Assembly (NCBI GenBank): GCA_965116195.1
Contig: OZ220491.1
Coordinates: 682,001-746,000 of the forward strand
Length of the DNA: 64,000 nt
Source: Aldehydirespirator sp965116195
GTDB taxonomy: Bacteria; Actinomycetota; Acidimicrobiia; Acidimicrobiales; Aldehydirespiratoraceae
Direction of reading: 5' to 3'
Shown here: in pieces, positions 51,965 through 60,709 of the stretch
Layout: every line of letters begins with the position of its first letter
Position numbering within the stretch: position 1 is the first letter of the stretch
Notes under the pieces: model-generated
Database searches by the model: none
Told to the model about the DNA's origin: nothing
The model's input: only the letters and a program-made list of their open reading frames with translations
Program-made: the position numbers and the translations under genes

Positions 51965-52915
51965 CTATGTTGGCTGTGTCCACTCTGTGTAACGCCACCG
52001 GCTGTATTCCTGGCAGTGCGGCGAGAATGCAGATACGGAGGCTGCATATTTAGTGCCTGCTACGAGACCGGGTACTGTTACACTGATTTTTGTGTCGCCC
52101 GACGCAGTACTGGACACAGAATTCTCAGCAACGGGTTCATCTGCACCGGTTGTTTCATTCCACACTTCCCATTCATATTTGACGCTATTGGTAGTTGGTG
52201 AGTCTCTTATGTCGCAGCGCTTGTTCACATTACCAAGTCGAGGTCTCTTCCAAGTCAAAACCACCTGGGTTCCCGTCGCCTCATTCTCGAGTTCTCTCAC
52301 CTTGCGGGGTGCCTTCTTCCCGTTGTTTGACGGTGCTGTTGACGGGTCGCTTGTGGCACTGGTGGCATTGGTTGTGAACTCCACGCTTGCCGTAGAATCA
52401 GAATAGGAATACTCGTCACATTGGTCCCCATACGCATGCACTTCAGCTATGTATTTGGTGTTGGGCTTCAAATCGGCCGGTATACCACCACCATCGTTGG
52501 TAATGAGCACACTGGTTGCCTCAGTAGCATTAGTGTCCAATATGAACTCTTTGTCGGTCCACCATTGACCATATACAAAATAGCGGCTTTTGAACTCAAA
52601 AAGGTTGACATAATATACTGAGGTGTCGCAGAGTCCGTTTTGGCCGGGACCACCAGGTCCCCAACTGATCAAAACCTCATCATCACCCACTTGTACCGTA
52701 GGAGTGGTCGGAACGCTGGGCTTTGTCACCGCCTGGCCGACAGCCGTGCCGGTCGCAACAGCAAGACCTGCTGCCAGCATGCCAGCCACAACCAGCAACT
52801 TCCAACCAAGGAAGCCACGCCTACCTTGTCTCGGTGCCCCCGCCTCAGCAGGCGGCCCGGCACCAAACCGTGCCGAAACGTCGGATTCTGACTTGTGATT
52901 CTCACCTTGCATCAT
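51965..52915 (-). CDS. membrane-anchored protein with two fibronectin type III-like domains
   Basis: The 316-residue product has a basic cytoplasmic tail, one signal or anchor helix (WKLLVVAGMLAAGLAVATGTAVG), then two Fn3-like repeats. The first is VPTTPTVQVGDDEVLISWGPGG to VEFTTN, the second PRKVRELENEATGTQVVLTWKRPRLG to RYTEWTQP. Each has a Cys pair (GLCDTSV/DQCDEYS and KRCDIRD/PHCQEYS), so intradomain disulfides are likely. AAAGGAAG 6 bp before the ATG at 52915 sets the start. Local GC is lower than in neighbouring genes, which may mean transfer. Function unknown, probably surface binding. Confidence 0.75.
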   Translation of the reverse strand: MMQGENHKSESDVSARFGAGPPAEAGAPRQGRRGFLGWKLLVVAGMLAAGLAVATGTAVGQAVTKPSVPTTPTVQVGDDEVLISWGPGGPGQNGLCDTSVYYVNLFEFKSRYFVYGQWWTDKEFILDTNATEATSVLITNDGGGIPADLKPNTKYIAEVHAYGDQCDEYSYSDSTASVEFTTNATSATSDPSTAPSNNGKKAPRKVRELENEATGTQVVLTWKRPRLGNVNKRCDIRDSPTTNSVKYEWEVWNETTGADEPVAENSVSSTASGDTKISVTVPGLVAGTKYAASVSAFSPHCQEYSRWRYTEWTQPT

Positions 52916-52989
52916 GAGAGACTTCCTTTCGTGTGTGCCGCTGGATGCAACGCCTGAGGTCATCGGACCCCTGACCCCGCCGAAGTTAC

Positions 52990-53125
52990 CACACGAACGC
53001 AACTGCAACAACCACAGACTCGGGATCTTCTCTGGGTGCCCCTGTTGTTACAACGACCACTACCGCGGCACCGGTAGCGCGCAACAACCACAGACTCGGG
53101 ATCTTCTCTGGGTGCCCCTCCCCTA
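52990..53125. repeat. 76-bp duplication in the fibronectin-ParA gap
   Basis: CAACAACCACAGACTCGGGA followed by TCTTCTCTGGGTGCCCCT is identical at 53006 and 53082. The stretch 53126-53293 shows no gene. Confidence 0.87.
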
Positions 53126-53293
53126 CCCCCCTTTCCGGGCATCTCGCAACGCTGAGGTCGCAGCAACACTTACACTCACCCGAATTCTCGGAAAGATGCC
53201 TGCCCACAAACAGAACCACCCCTTCCACGACCACGAGACCGACACCTGCCAGCGAGGCGCACCCCGCCAACCCGGTTGAGGTGTCAGCTGTGT

Positions 53294-53701
53294 CTAGGAG
53301 CGTCTTCGGTGCTTGAAGCGTCGCAACAGCCAGCCCAGCAGCAGCAGGGTCACCAAGGCTTTGAGCACTGCCGACGCGCCTCCTGAGTTGAGCAGCCGGT
53401 CACTCCATGATGCCGGCTTGTCAGACTGCGTCACGGAGTCTGCTGCTGAAATCGGGTCGTCTGTTGACGGTGGCTGCGGGTCGTCTGCTGACGCTGACGT
53501 CAAGTCCGTTGCTGGAGCCGGGTCTGCTGCAGGTGTCAGGGTTTGCTCTGTCTCTGAAAGTGGCGAGTCGGCAGGTGTCGTGACAGATCCGGCATTAGCA
53601 GACTTGGCTTGTGCTGTCTCGGAGAGTAGCGAGTCAACAGGTGAGGGTTCAGTTGCGCCGGCCCGCCGCCGGGTTTGGTGGCGCTGCGGGTCATATGCCA
53701 T
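53294..53701 (-). CDS. small tail-anchored hypothetical protein downstream of ParA
   Basis: The 135-residue product is not recognised. It has a low-complexity Ser/Thr/Asp/Pro middle with repeated DSLLSETAQ and DSPLSETEQ motifs and a C-terminal hydrophobic helix (AVLKALVTLLLLGWLL) followed by a basic tail (RRFKHRRRS). ATG at 53701 is chosen; an ATG nine codons upstream is possible and neither has a strong ribosome binding site. It follows the ParA gene on the same strand. Confidence 0.45.
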   Translation of the reverse strand: MAYDPQRHQTRRRAGATEPSPVDSLLSETAQAKSANAGSVTTPADSPLSETEQTLTPAADPAPATDLTSASADDPQPPSTDDPISAADSVTQSDKPASWSDRLLNSGGASAVLKALVTLLLLGWLLRRFKHRRRS

Positions 53702-53775
53702 TGCGTTTCTCACATTCGAGATGTTCAAGAGTCTTGAGGTGGCGGAACGTCTTGCGATTCCACCGCATGCAGCCG

Positions 53776-54567
53776 TCAGGTGCCATCAGCAGCCTCTTGA
53801 GTGTTCACGACAAGATCGTAGAGCTGTTCCAGATCGGCGCAGGCATCCGCAGCGCCTGACCGTGATGCCAGCGAGTGGATCGGTTGTGAGGCGGCCGCGC
53901 TTTCTGCCAGGGCTGCCCGCAAACGGATCGGCGGTAGGACGAGGTTGTCATACTCGGCCTGCAACCGCTCGTGCCAGTAGCGGGCATCACGGGTGCGGCT
54001 CAGGCCGTTCACGACCACACCGGCGATCTCAATTCCAGAAGGTTTGCGGGCTGCGATTCGTTCAATGGTGCGAAGTATCTCGCTGACACCGTCAGCTGAC
54101 CAGGCGCTTGGCTCGGTCACGATCAGAGCAGAATCTGCGGCGAACAGGGCATTGATGGTGAGCAGGCCCAGCGACGGTGGGCAGTCGATGATCACCAGCG
54201 GCACGTGCAGGCCCGACAGCGCCACCCGCAGGCGGTCTTGGGCACCGATCGGGTCGGCGAGCAGATGACGCTCACGTGCGGCCAGCAGGGGAGTGGAGGG
54301 AACAATGAGTGGCAGTGTCCCCTTGTTGTCGGGCCAAGCCGAAGGTACGGCCAACTCCGAGATTATGCCGGGCTGGTCAGACTCCAGTGCCTCGTCCACG
54401 GTCCTCGTCGGCTCCCACACGCCCAGGCCGGTGGTGGCGTTGCCCTGAGGGTCAATGTCAACCACCAGACATGGTGCCTGCCTTGTCCAGGCGACTGAGG
54501 CCAGCCCCAGAGCGGCTGTGGTCTTGCCCACTCCACCTTTCTGGTTCACGACAGCAATCGTTGTCAC
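53776..54567 (-). CDS. ParA/Soj-family ATPase
   Basis: The 263-residue protein has the deviant Walker A VNQKGGVGKTT at the very N-terminus, VVDIDPQGNATTGLG (Walker A' region), VPLVIIDCPPSLGLLTINAL (Walker B) and VVVNGLSRTRDARYW. No N-terminal DNA-binding domain is present, as in chromosomal Soj or orphan ParA proteins. No parB lies adjacent, so cargo is unknown. GTG at 54567 is chosen because the Walker motif directly follows; the longer frame is not family-like. Confidence 0.9.
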   Translation of the reverse strand: MTTIAVVNQKGGVGKTTAALGLASVAWTRQAPCLVVDIDPQGNATTGLGVWEPTRTVDEALESDQPGIISELAVPSAWPDNKGTLPLIVPSTPLLAARERHLLADPIGAQDRLRVALSGLHVPLVIIDCPPSLGLLTINALFAADSALIVTEPSAWSADGVSEILRTIERIAARKPSGIEIAGVVVNGLSRTRDARYWHERLQAEYDNLVLPPIRLRAALAESAAASQPIHSLASRSGAADACADLEQLYDLVVNTQEAADGT

Positions 54568-54789
54568 GATCCGCACAGTAGTGGAAAGCAAACGCCTCAA
54601 GCTCGCTTTCACGAAGTGCTGGGAACCGATCCACGCTCACTTTCGGGCTTGCCTCGGCGTGCAGTGGCTCCTCGCCTGCTGTGGGGTTGGGACTCACGGC
54701 CTCTGCTCGTTCTCCGGCTAACTGAGAACATGGATCAATTGCTCACCCGTTCCCGGAATCGAGACGCATGGCCTCCAAAGTGCTCATGT

Positions 54790-54970
54790 GGTCTGCAATG
54801 TGTGGCTGCAGGTGCGCGGATCAGAACATACAAGCGACTGGCACACCGACGAAGTAGTCGTGTGGCTACGGGTGTGCGGATCAGCGTAGTGTTGTCGGGG
54901 ATCACAGGGTCGGTGGGGACGTGTGGCTACGGGTGTGCGGATCAGCGGCATCCAGACAGCAGACTGGGTC
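54790..54970. repeat. 60-61-bp tandem repeat before the MgtE gene
   Basis: TGTGGCTRCRGGTGYGCGGA followed by TCAG occurs at 54801, 54861 and 54922. The last copy ends about 25 bp before the MgtE start. The stretch 54568-54790 shows no gene. Confidence 0.87.
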
Positions 54971-56200
54971 ATGGCCCGACCGGTGGGAGCAAGGCGGTTG
55001 CTGGTCCGCTGGGGCCATGACCTGTTGGCAGTGCGCAGCGCGTTTGCCGCGTTGTTGCTGGCCGCTGTGGCCAGCCTTGTCGCCGGTCTGATACTTGCGG
55101 CGATCACCGAGACACTGGAACAACTACCGGGCTTGTTGTTGTTGGTACCCGCCGCAATCGCGGTCAAGGGCAACATCTTCGGTGCTCTGGGCAGCAGGCT
55201 GGGAACTGCCATCCATGCCGGCACCTTCCGGCTCGCCGGTGGGCGCGACTCGATCATGGTTCAGAACGCGATTGCGTCAGTCTCGTTGAGCCTGGTGCTG
55301 GGTCTGGCATTGGCGGTGATGGCAAAGGCGACCGCGTTTGCCTTCAACGTTTCACCCACAATGGGGTTCGCGGACTTTGTGGTGATATCGGCCTTCGGGT
55401 GTCTCATAGCTGCGGTCGTTGTCCTGGCCATCACACTTGCCACAACCACGGCTGCTGTGCGCCTGGGCTGGGATCTTGACAATGTTGTCGCTCCGCTGGT
55501 CACAGCGACCGGTGATGTCATAACTCTGCCCTCGCTGGTGGTGGCTGCCACACTAACCGGACACGGAGTTCTCACGCCTGTGGTTGCCTGGGTGCTGGTG
55601 GTTCTGGCGGTGCTGTCAGCAGGCTGGGGGTTGAGAAGTCGGTTGACTGTGTTTCGCACGGTCATGCGCGAGTCCATCCCGGTGCTCATGCTGGCAGGCC
55701 TGCTTGACCTTGTGGCTGGCATCACCGTGGAGAAGCGCATTGACGACTTTGTGACGTTTCCGGTTCTGCTGGTGCTGCTGCCGGGATATCTGAGTACTGC
55801 CGGGGCCTTGGGCGGGGTCTTGTCAAGTCGCCTGTCCACCAAGTTGCATCTTGGTTTGGTGAGGCCTTCGCGCCTGCCGTCTGGGCTTGCCAGGGTGGAT
55901 TCGGCCACAACATTTGTTTTGTCTGTGCCGGTGTTCACGCTGTTGGGTTTGTTGGCCTCTGTGTCCGGTGGGCTTTTCGGCCACCCCGGGCCGGCCCTGC
56001 TCAGACTTATGGCAGTGGCGGTGCTCGGCGGTGTGCTGGCGACCCTGCTGGTGATAGCTGTTGCCTATTACGGAACCCTGGGGGCGGTTCGCTTCGGGGT
56101 TGATCCCGACACCTATGGCATACCGATGGTCACTTCCTCGTTGGACCTGGTCGGCGCGTTCACGCTGATCCTGGCCGTGGTCGCAGTGGGTGTCACATGA
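54971..56200 (+). CDS. MgtE/SLC41-like divalent cation transporter, membrane part only
   Basis: The 409-residue protein consists of two consecutive MgtE-type membrane domains, each starting with an LVPAAIAVKGNIFGALGSRLGTAIHAG or LLPGYLSTAGALGGVLSSRLSTKLHLG segment (the pore-loop region) and containing VTATGDVITLPSLV or VTSSLDLVGAFTL. The cytosolic N and CBS regulatory domains of bacterial MgtE are absent. The next gene encodes a PhoU/TrkA-C protein that may provide the missing regulation. ATG at 54971 is used; longer starts lie in the repeat. The TGA context GGTGTCACATGAC reappears after the downstream repeats. Confidence 0.85.
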   Translation: MARPVGARRLLVRWGHDLLAVRSAFAALLLAAVASLVAGLILAAITETLEQLPGLLLLVPAAIAVKGNIFGALGSRLGTAIHAGTFRLAGGRDSIMVQNAIASVSLSLVLGLALAVMAKATAFAFNVSPTMGFADFVVISAFGCLIAAVVVLAITLATTTAAVRLGWDLDNVVAPLVTATGDVITLPSLVVAATLTGHGVLTPVVAWVLVVLAVLSAGWGLRSRLTVFRTVMRESIPVLMLAGLLDLVAGITVEKRIDDFVTFPVLLVLLPGYLSTAGALGGVLSSRLSTKLHLGLVRPSRLPSGLARVDSATTFVLSVPVFTLLGLLASVSGGLFGHPGPALLRLMAVAVLGGVLATLLVIAVAYYGTLGAVRFGVDPDTYGIPMVTSSLDLVGAFTLILAVVAVGVT

Positions 56201-56524
56201 CTGTTATTCGGAGGCGAGAGGTTCACAGTTCGGGCCGTGCGGTTTGGGTGGTCCCTTATGGGCCGGATGATGTGCCGGTGGTGCGTTCGCGTCAGTTCGG
56301 GCCGTGCGGTTTGGTTGGTGCCTTATGGGCCGATGCCATCACTGTGCTTGAGGGCCTTCAGTTCGGGCCGTGCGGTTTGGTTGGTGCCTTATGGAACCCC
56401 AACCCCGTCCACAGTTCGGGCCGTGCGGTTTGGTTGGTGCCTTATGGGGTAGAGCACGGCGGGGTAGACGTGACCGGCAGTTCGGGCCGTGCGGTTTGGT
56501 TGGTGCCTCATGGGGGTGTCACGT
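56201..56524. repeat. five copies of a 37-bp repeat separated by dissimilar spacers
   Basis: CAGTTCGGGCCGTGCGGTTT followed by GGTTGGTGCCTTATGGG starts at 56226, 56293, 56359, 56412 and 56478. Spacers are about 29-30, 29, 16 and 29 bp and differ from one another. The array ends in GGGTGTCACGTGACC, which resembles the mgtE stop region (GGGTGTCACATGAC). The stretch 56525-56673 holds only the leader of the next gene. Confidence 0.88.
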
Positions 56525-56673
56525 GACCGCATGTGGCCGAGAGCACACGGTCTGTACCAGCGCGAGGGTAATGAACCACCTTGGTGCTGATCTTGTGCCG
56601 ATCCCGATGATTGATGACACTGGCTGAGCAAGCCTGGAGGTAATACGATGACGAGACCCGCCAGGGAGATGTG

Positions 56674-57915
56674 ATGGACGACAAACCTCGCAACCTGCGC
56701 GAGATGCTGGCTGAGGCCAAGGACACATCAGAGTTGATGGTTGACCTGGCTTACGCCGCACTGTACTTCGGTGACTTCGAGATGGCCGAGGAGGTTGACG
56801 CGCTTGAGGAGCGCATGAGCCATCTCGTGCAAGACATGCGGGCAGTGAGCATTCTGGCTGTGCGTCATCCCCGTGACGCTGATGGGATGTCCTCGGTGTT
56901 GCAGGTCATCTCGGCGATTGAGCGCATCGCCAACGACGCGGTGGACATTGCCCGCATCGTCACGCATCGTGTGGGCATCCCTGCCGAGTTGGTGGCAAAT
57001 CTGAGTATGGCCGAGGAGGTGTCACATCGCGTGCTCGTCTCGGACGGTTCGATGCTCGCACATTGCCATGTCGCTGACCACGAGATGCCGGTGCAGATGG
57101 GCATTCGGGTCATGGCAGTGCGGCGCGGGCACCAGTGGATCACCGATGTGGGCGGTGACACGGTCATCGTGCCTGATGATGTGCTTTTTTTGCGGGGCTC
57201 ACCTGCGGGGATCAAAGAGCTTCACAAGTTGGCCGGCTCGCCGGGTTGGTCGCCTCCCCGGATGCCCGACGGCCCTGTTGCGACTGATCTTGACCGAGCG
57301 GTTGACGTGTTGGTGGAGATGAAGGACCTGTCAGAGGTGGCGGTGGGTCTTGCCTACTCGGCGTTGGTGTTGAGAGATGAGAGCCTCGCCGCGGAGGTGC
57401 GCCACCTGGAGGAGCGCCTTGACAAGATGAAGGACCGACTTGAGGTCTGGGTGTTGCGGGCGGCGCGCGACGAGGTTTCGGAGTCGGGGCTGCGGGGTCT
57501 GCTGCATCTGTCACAGGCTGCTGAGGATCTGGGTGACCAGGCCAAGCAGATGGTGTGGATCGTTGAGCGGCAGGAAGAGATCCACCCGATCTTGGCGGTT
57601 GCGTTGGGCGACAGTGATGATGTTGTGGCGCATATTCCCGTGGCGTCGGGTTCCAGGGTGGACGGCATGACCCTTGGGGAGTTGAGGCTCAACATCGAGC
57701 CGGGGTTCACTGTGCTGGCCATCCGCCGTGGTGGTCAGTACCGGTACCGTCCACGTGGCGAGGTGCGCTTGATGCCAGATGACGCGCTGATCGCCAGCGG
57801 CCCTGATGAGGGACGTGAGCGTTTGGCGGAGATGTGCGGGTGGCGGCTGCTGGATCACGAGAACCAGCAACGAACAATCCTTGAACCGCTGACACCCAGC
57901 GATCCCCGTTCGTGA
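56674..57915 (+). CDS. PhoU - TrkA-C tandem regulatory protein
   Basis: The 413-residue cytosolic protein has the order PhoU-like helical domain (ELMVDLAYAALYFGDFEMAEEVDALEERMSHL), TrkA-C/RCK-C domain (MGIRVMAVRRGHQWITD, DTVIVPDDVLFLRG), then a second PhoU-like (EVAVGLAYSALVLRDESLAAEVRHLEERLDKM) and a second RCK-C (GFTVLAIRRGGQYRYRPRG, LMPDDALIASGP). RCK-C domains bind ligands or cations and control channels. It follows the MgtE-like gene, a pairing known in archaea and actinobacteria, so it is a likely gate for that transporter. ATG at 56674 has GGGAG upstream. Confidence 0.88.
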   Translation: MDDKPRNLREMLAEAKDTSELMVDLAYAALYFGDFEMAEEVDALEERMSHLVQDMRAVSILAVRHPRDADGMSSVLQVISAIERIANDAVDIARIVTHRVGIPAELVANLSMAEEVSHRVLVSDGSMLAHCHVADHEMPVQMGIRVMAVRRGHQWITDVGGDTVIVPDDVLFLRGSPAGIKELHKLAGSPGWSPPRMPDGPVATDLDRAVDVLVEMKDLSEVAVGLAYSALVLRDESLAAEVRHLEERLDKMKDRLEVWVLRAARDEVSESGLRGLLHLSQAAEDLGDQAKQMVWIVERQEEIHPILAVALGDSDDVVAHIPVASGSRVDGMTLGELRLNIEPGFTVLAIRRGGQYRYRPRGEVRLMPDDALIASGPDEGRERLAEMCGWRLLDHENQQRTILEPLTPSDPRS

Positions 57916-58140
57916 CCGCAAGGGTCGCGCCGAAAGTAACGGGCGGTGCTTCATGGGCTGCCGCGCGAACGACACTGCTGCCTGTCGGGTACCAACACCG
58001 CAGCACGGTCTGGCTACCCGCCGCGCCGAAGTGGAAGCGCGATCGACACTGTTGCCTGTCGGGTACCAACACGCTGCGCCGAGTTGCGGGCGCGGCTGTC
58101 AGGCGCTGTGACGGGCGGTGTTGTCATGGGCTTCAGGGTT
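57911..58140. repeat. 74-bp tandem repeat between the PhoU/TrkA-C gene and mca
   Basis: GACACTGYTGCCTGTCGGGT and ACCAACAC occur at 57971 and 58045. Diverged GCGCCGAAGT and GGGCGGTGYT-TCATGGGCT elements flank both, at about 57931-57955 and 58110-58150. No gene is supported between 57916 and 58192. Confidence 0.85.
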
Positions 58141-58192
58141 GTCATGGGCTTGTGGTCGCGCCGAGGGTCTTGTGGCGGTAGCTTGACGGGAT

Positions 58193-59071
58193 ATGGCCAC
58201 GCAGTTGTGCCTGCTTGCAGTGCATGCCCATCCCGACGACGAGGCATCCAAGGGTGCTCCCACCGTGGCGCGTTACCACGCCGAGGGTGTGCGCACTGTT
58301 TTGGTGTGCTGCACCGGCGGCGAGGAGGGCGAGATCCTCAACCCGGCTCTTGACGGTCCGGAAAATGCTGAGAGGCTGGCGGAGATACGTGCTGCAGAAC
58401 TGGCCCGGGCTGCGGCCGTCATCGGATATGACGAGGTGGTGATGCTCGGTTATCGGGACTCCGGCATGGAGGGTTCTGAGGCCAACACCCATCCAGACTG
58501 TTTCGCCAATGCTGACCTTGAGGAGGCGGTGGCGCGCCTGGTGGCGGTGATACGTCGTCACCGACCTCAGGTGGTGGTGACTTATCCCGAAGACCAGAGC
58601 GGTTACCGCCATCCAGACCACGTAAAGGTGCATGACGTGTCGGTGGTGGCTTTTGAGCGTGCCGGCCAGCCAGGTTATCGCCCTGATCTGGGTGAGCCGT
58701 GGACACCCTCAAAGCTGTATTACACCCTTTGGTCTCGTGAGCGCATCGAGGGCCGGCATCAGGCTTTCAAGGATCTCGGCTTGGAGTCTCCCTACAGCGA
58801 ATGGTGGTTTGAGCGCGAGTCCAATGACGATCAGATCACGACACAGGTGCCGGTTGACGGTTTTATTGATGCCCGCATTGACGGCTTGCTCGCTCATGCC
58901 ACCCAGATTGATCCCGAGTCAACGTTCTGGTTCGGGCTTCCTCCTGAGGTGGAGCGTTCGATCCATCCCTACGACGATTATGTGCTTGCCAAAGGCCCCG
59001 AGCCAGCCGAAATTCCCGAAAGGGATCTCTTTGAGGGTCTGCGCGCCGATGCTGGTGGCGGTGCAGGTTGA
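58193..59071 (+). CDS. mca: mycothiol S-conjugate amidase
   Basis: The 292-residue zinc amidase (LmbE-like fold) begins with LCLLAVHAHPDDEASKGAP (HPDDE metal motif), followed by VCCTGGEEGEILNPAL, DEVVMLGYRDSGM, VVTYPEDQSGYRHPDHVKVHD (HPDH) and SKLYYTLWSRERI. The length and C-terminal region (VDGFIDARIDGLLAHATQIDPESTFWF) fit Mca rather than MshB. It would cut mycothiol conjugates into mercapturic acids for detoxification. ATG at 58193 directly precedes the conserved strand. Confidence 0.9.
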   Translation: MATQLCLLAVHAHPDDEASKGAPTVARYHAEGVRTVLVCCTGGEEGEILNPALDGPENAERLAEIRAAELARAAAVIGYDEVVMLGYRDSGMEGSEANTHPDCFANADLEEAVARLVAVIRRHRPQVVVTYPEDQSGYRHPDHVKVHDVSVVAFERAGQPGYRPDLGEPWTPSKLYYTLWSRERIEGRHQAFKDLGLESPYSEWWFERESNDDQITTQVPVDGFIDARIDGLLAHATQIDPESTFWFGLPPEVERSIHPYDDYVLAKGPEPAEIPERDLFEGLRADAGGGAG

Positions 59072-59091
59072 CACCTTTTAAGGGGGGCTGA

Positions 59092-59190
59092 GGTGAGTTC
59101 AGAGTTTGTTGGGAAAGGTTGGCAAGCCCGTCCGCAACCATGTCCAGCGCTCCAACGTTGATGTGAGCATGGAGTCTGTTGGGGAGGGTT
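59092..59190. repeat. 70-bp duplication of the SCP2 gene 5' end
   Basis: GTGAGTTCAGAGTTTGTTGG and GAAAGGTTGGC at 59093 align with GTGAGCATGGAGTCTGTTGG and GGAGGGTTGGC at 59163. Confidence 0.82.
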
Positions 59191-59588
59191 GGCTGGAAAG
59201 CGTCGCTGACACTCTCAGTGATGTGGAGTTCTCTGATGTTCCCGACTGCGTTGTGCAGTTCACTGTGAGCGGCGCATCCGGTGGTGTCAAGTCGTTTTGG
59301 GTGGAGGCCTCTTCGGGGAGGTTGAACGTGTCGGCGGGACGTCATCAGAGCCCCGACGTGTCCCTCAACTGGATTCTGGTTGACCTGATTGCAGCGTTGC
59401 GGGGCGACTTGCCGCCGGAGGTTGCATACATGTCCGGCAACATGAAGTTGGAAGGTGACCAGGTTCTGCTTTTTGACGCTTGGCGGTCGTTGAGAGCTTC
59501 GACATCTGCGCATGATGTCAGGCAGCGATTGGTTCGGGTGGTGACCTCGGCATCTTCGGCATCTGCGGTATCTTCGGCCTCAGGATGA
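59169..59588 (+). CDS. SCP2 sterol-carrier-like protein
   Basis: The 139-residue protein fits the SCP2 lipid-binding fold: VVQFTVSGASGGVKSFWVEASSGRLNVSAG, then PDVSLNWILVDLIAALRGDLPPEVAYMSGNMKLEGDQVLLF with the typical GxMKxEGD turn. The C-terminal tail is Ser/Ala-rich. ATG at 59169 (or GTG 59163) is chosen. A diverged copy of the first 35 bp lies 70 bp upstream (59092-59130) with ATG changed to TTC, and four copies of the stop region lie downstream, so both ends of this gene have been duplicated. Confidence 0.7.
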   Translation: MESVGEGWLESVADTLSDVEFSDVPDCVVQFTVSGASGGVKSFWVEASSGRLNVSAGRHQSPDVSLNWILVDLIAALRGDLPPEVAYMSGNMKLEGDQVLLFDAWRSLRASTSAHDVRQRLVRVVTSASSASAVSSASG

Positions 59589-59815
59589 ACAGCCGAGCAG
59601 ACTATGTCGACCTCTGACCCCAAGTGAAGTCGGCGCTGTCGTAACGGTCTCAGGATGAGCAGCCGAGCAACTATGTTGACCTCTGACCCCAAGTGAAGCC
59701 GGGAGTGTCGTAACGGTCTCAGGATGATCAGCCGAGCAACTATGTTGACCTCTGACCCCAGGTGAAGCCGGGAGTGTCGTAACGGTCTCAGGATGAGCAG
59801 CCGAGCAGACTCCGG
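59575..59815. repeat. 69-70-bp tandem repeat of the SCP2 stop region, four copies
   Basis: CTCAGGATGANCAGCCGAGC starts at 59579, 59649, 59718 and 59787. The first copy's TCA-GGA-TGA is the SCP2 Ser-Gly-stop end; every copy retains it. The unit continues with CTATGTTGACCTCTGACCCC and GAAGCCGGGAGTGTCGTAAC. Confidence 0.94.
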
Positions 59816-59844
59816 GGTGTCGTGACCTTGGAGTAGCTACCGTC

Positions 59845-60684
59845 ATGGTTGTGAAGTCGCTTGTGGAGCGCCTGGGACATCGGGCTGACACCAAATTGGT
59901 GATCCTGAGTGCTGACCGGATCGGCACTACCCACTCCTCCACGTCAGGGGGCTACTTGGCCCTGCGCGACGGTGTAGCCACCACCGGCACGATCGTGATG
60001 CCGGGTGCGTGGGCACGCCATGCCGCACAGCTTTACAGGGGCGAGGACCTCGGCGTTCACCTGACGCTCAATGCCGAACTCAGTTGCTTTCGCTGGGGAC
60101 CCATCACCAACGCTCCGAGTTTGCTGGACGGTGACGGCGGGTTCCCCAGAACGCTGGAAGACCTCTGGGATCATGCCGACCTGGACGAAGTGAGAAGGGA
60201 ATGCCGGGCGCAGCTTGAGCGGGCTGTGCTGTGGGGATTTGATGTCACCCACCTCACAACCCATATGGCGGCTCTCCAGCAAAGGCCGGAGTTTTTTGAT
60301 GTTCTGTTGGACCTCGCGGTTGGCTTTGACCTCCCGATACGACTGGAAGATGGACGGGCGGAGTCAAACGCCGGATTTCCTTTCCGGTCGTTGGCAGGTG
60401 CAGAAGGTGTCGTGTTTCCCGACCATTTTCGACTGACGCGCGCCAATGCCCGGGCCCATGTCGTCAAGCAACTGAGAGATCTGCCTGCGGGCGTGACCGA
60501 ACTGTCGCTGAGCCCGGCGCTTGACCAACCAGAAATCCATGCCGCCGATCCGTCTGCCCCCGGCCGGGTGGACGACCTGGCACTTGCCCTGTCACAGGAG
60601 ACGTTGCAAATGATCCATGAAGCAGGAGCTCTGACCATCGGCTACCGCGAGCTGCGCAACGCGCAACGCCTGGCGCGCATCTGA
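59845..60684 (+). CDS. YdjC/ChbG-like carbohydrate deacetylase homologue with altered metal motif
   Basis: The 279-residue protein has the YdjC layout: LVILSADRIGTTHSSTSGGYLALRDG at the N-terminus, TGTIVMPGAWARHAAQLY, DLGVHLTLNAEL, VTHLTTHMAALQQRPEFFDVLLDLA and VTELSLSPALD. In ChbG the N-terminal motif is NADDxG, supplying two Asp residues; here it is SADRIG, so the second Asp is Arg. The HxxxH in THLTTH is kept. It may be an active enzyme with a shifted site or a non-deacetylase relative. ATG at 59845. Confidence 0.75.
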   Translation: MVVKSLVERLGHRADTKLVILSADRIGTTHSSTSGGYLALRDGVATTGTIVMPGAWARHAAQLYRGEDLGVHLTLNAELSCFRWGPITNAPSLLDGDGGFPRTLEDLWDHADLDEVRRECRAQLERAVLWGFDVTHLTTHMAALQQRPEFFDVLLDLAVGFDLPIRLEDGRAESNAGFPFRSLAGAEGVVFPDHFRLTRANARAHVVKQLRDLPAGVTELSLSPALDQPEIHAADPSAPGRVDDLALALSQETLQMIHEAGALTIGYRELRNAQRLARI

Positions 60685-60709
60685 GGCTGTCTGAGCTCGC
60701 TGACCGGCT

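Noticed and set aside
56201..56524. CRISPR array
   Set aside because: Spacer length varies (16-30 bp), there are no cas genes in the window, and the end copies resemble the mgtE stop context.
56197..56526. 109-codon frame through the 37-bp repeats after mgtE
   Set aside because: It alternates between two frames of the same repeat (SSGRAVW and FGPCGLVG) as spacers change phase, which argues against selection on protein.
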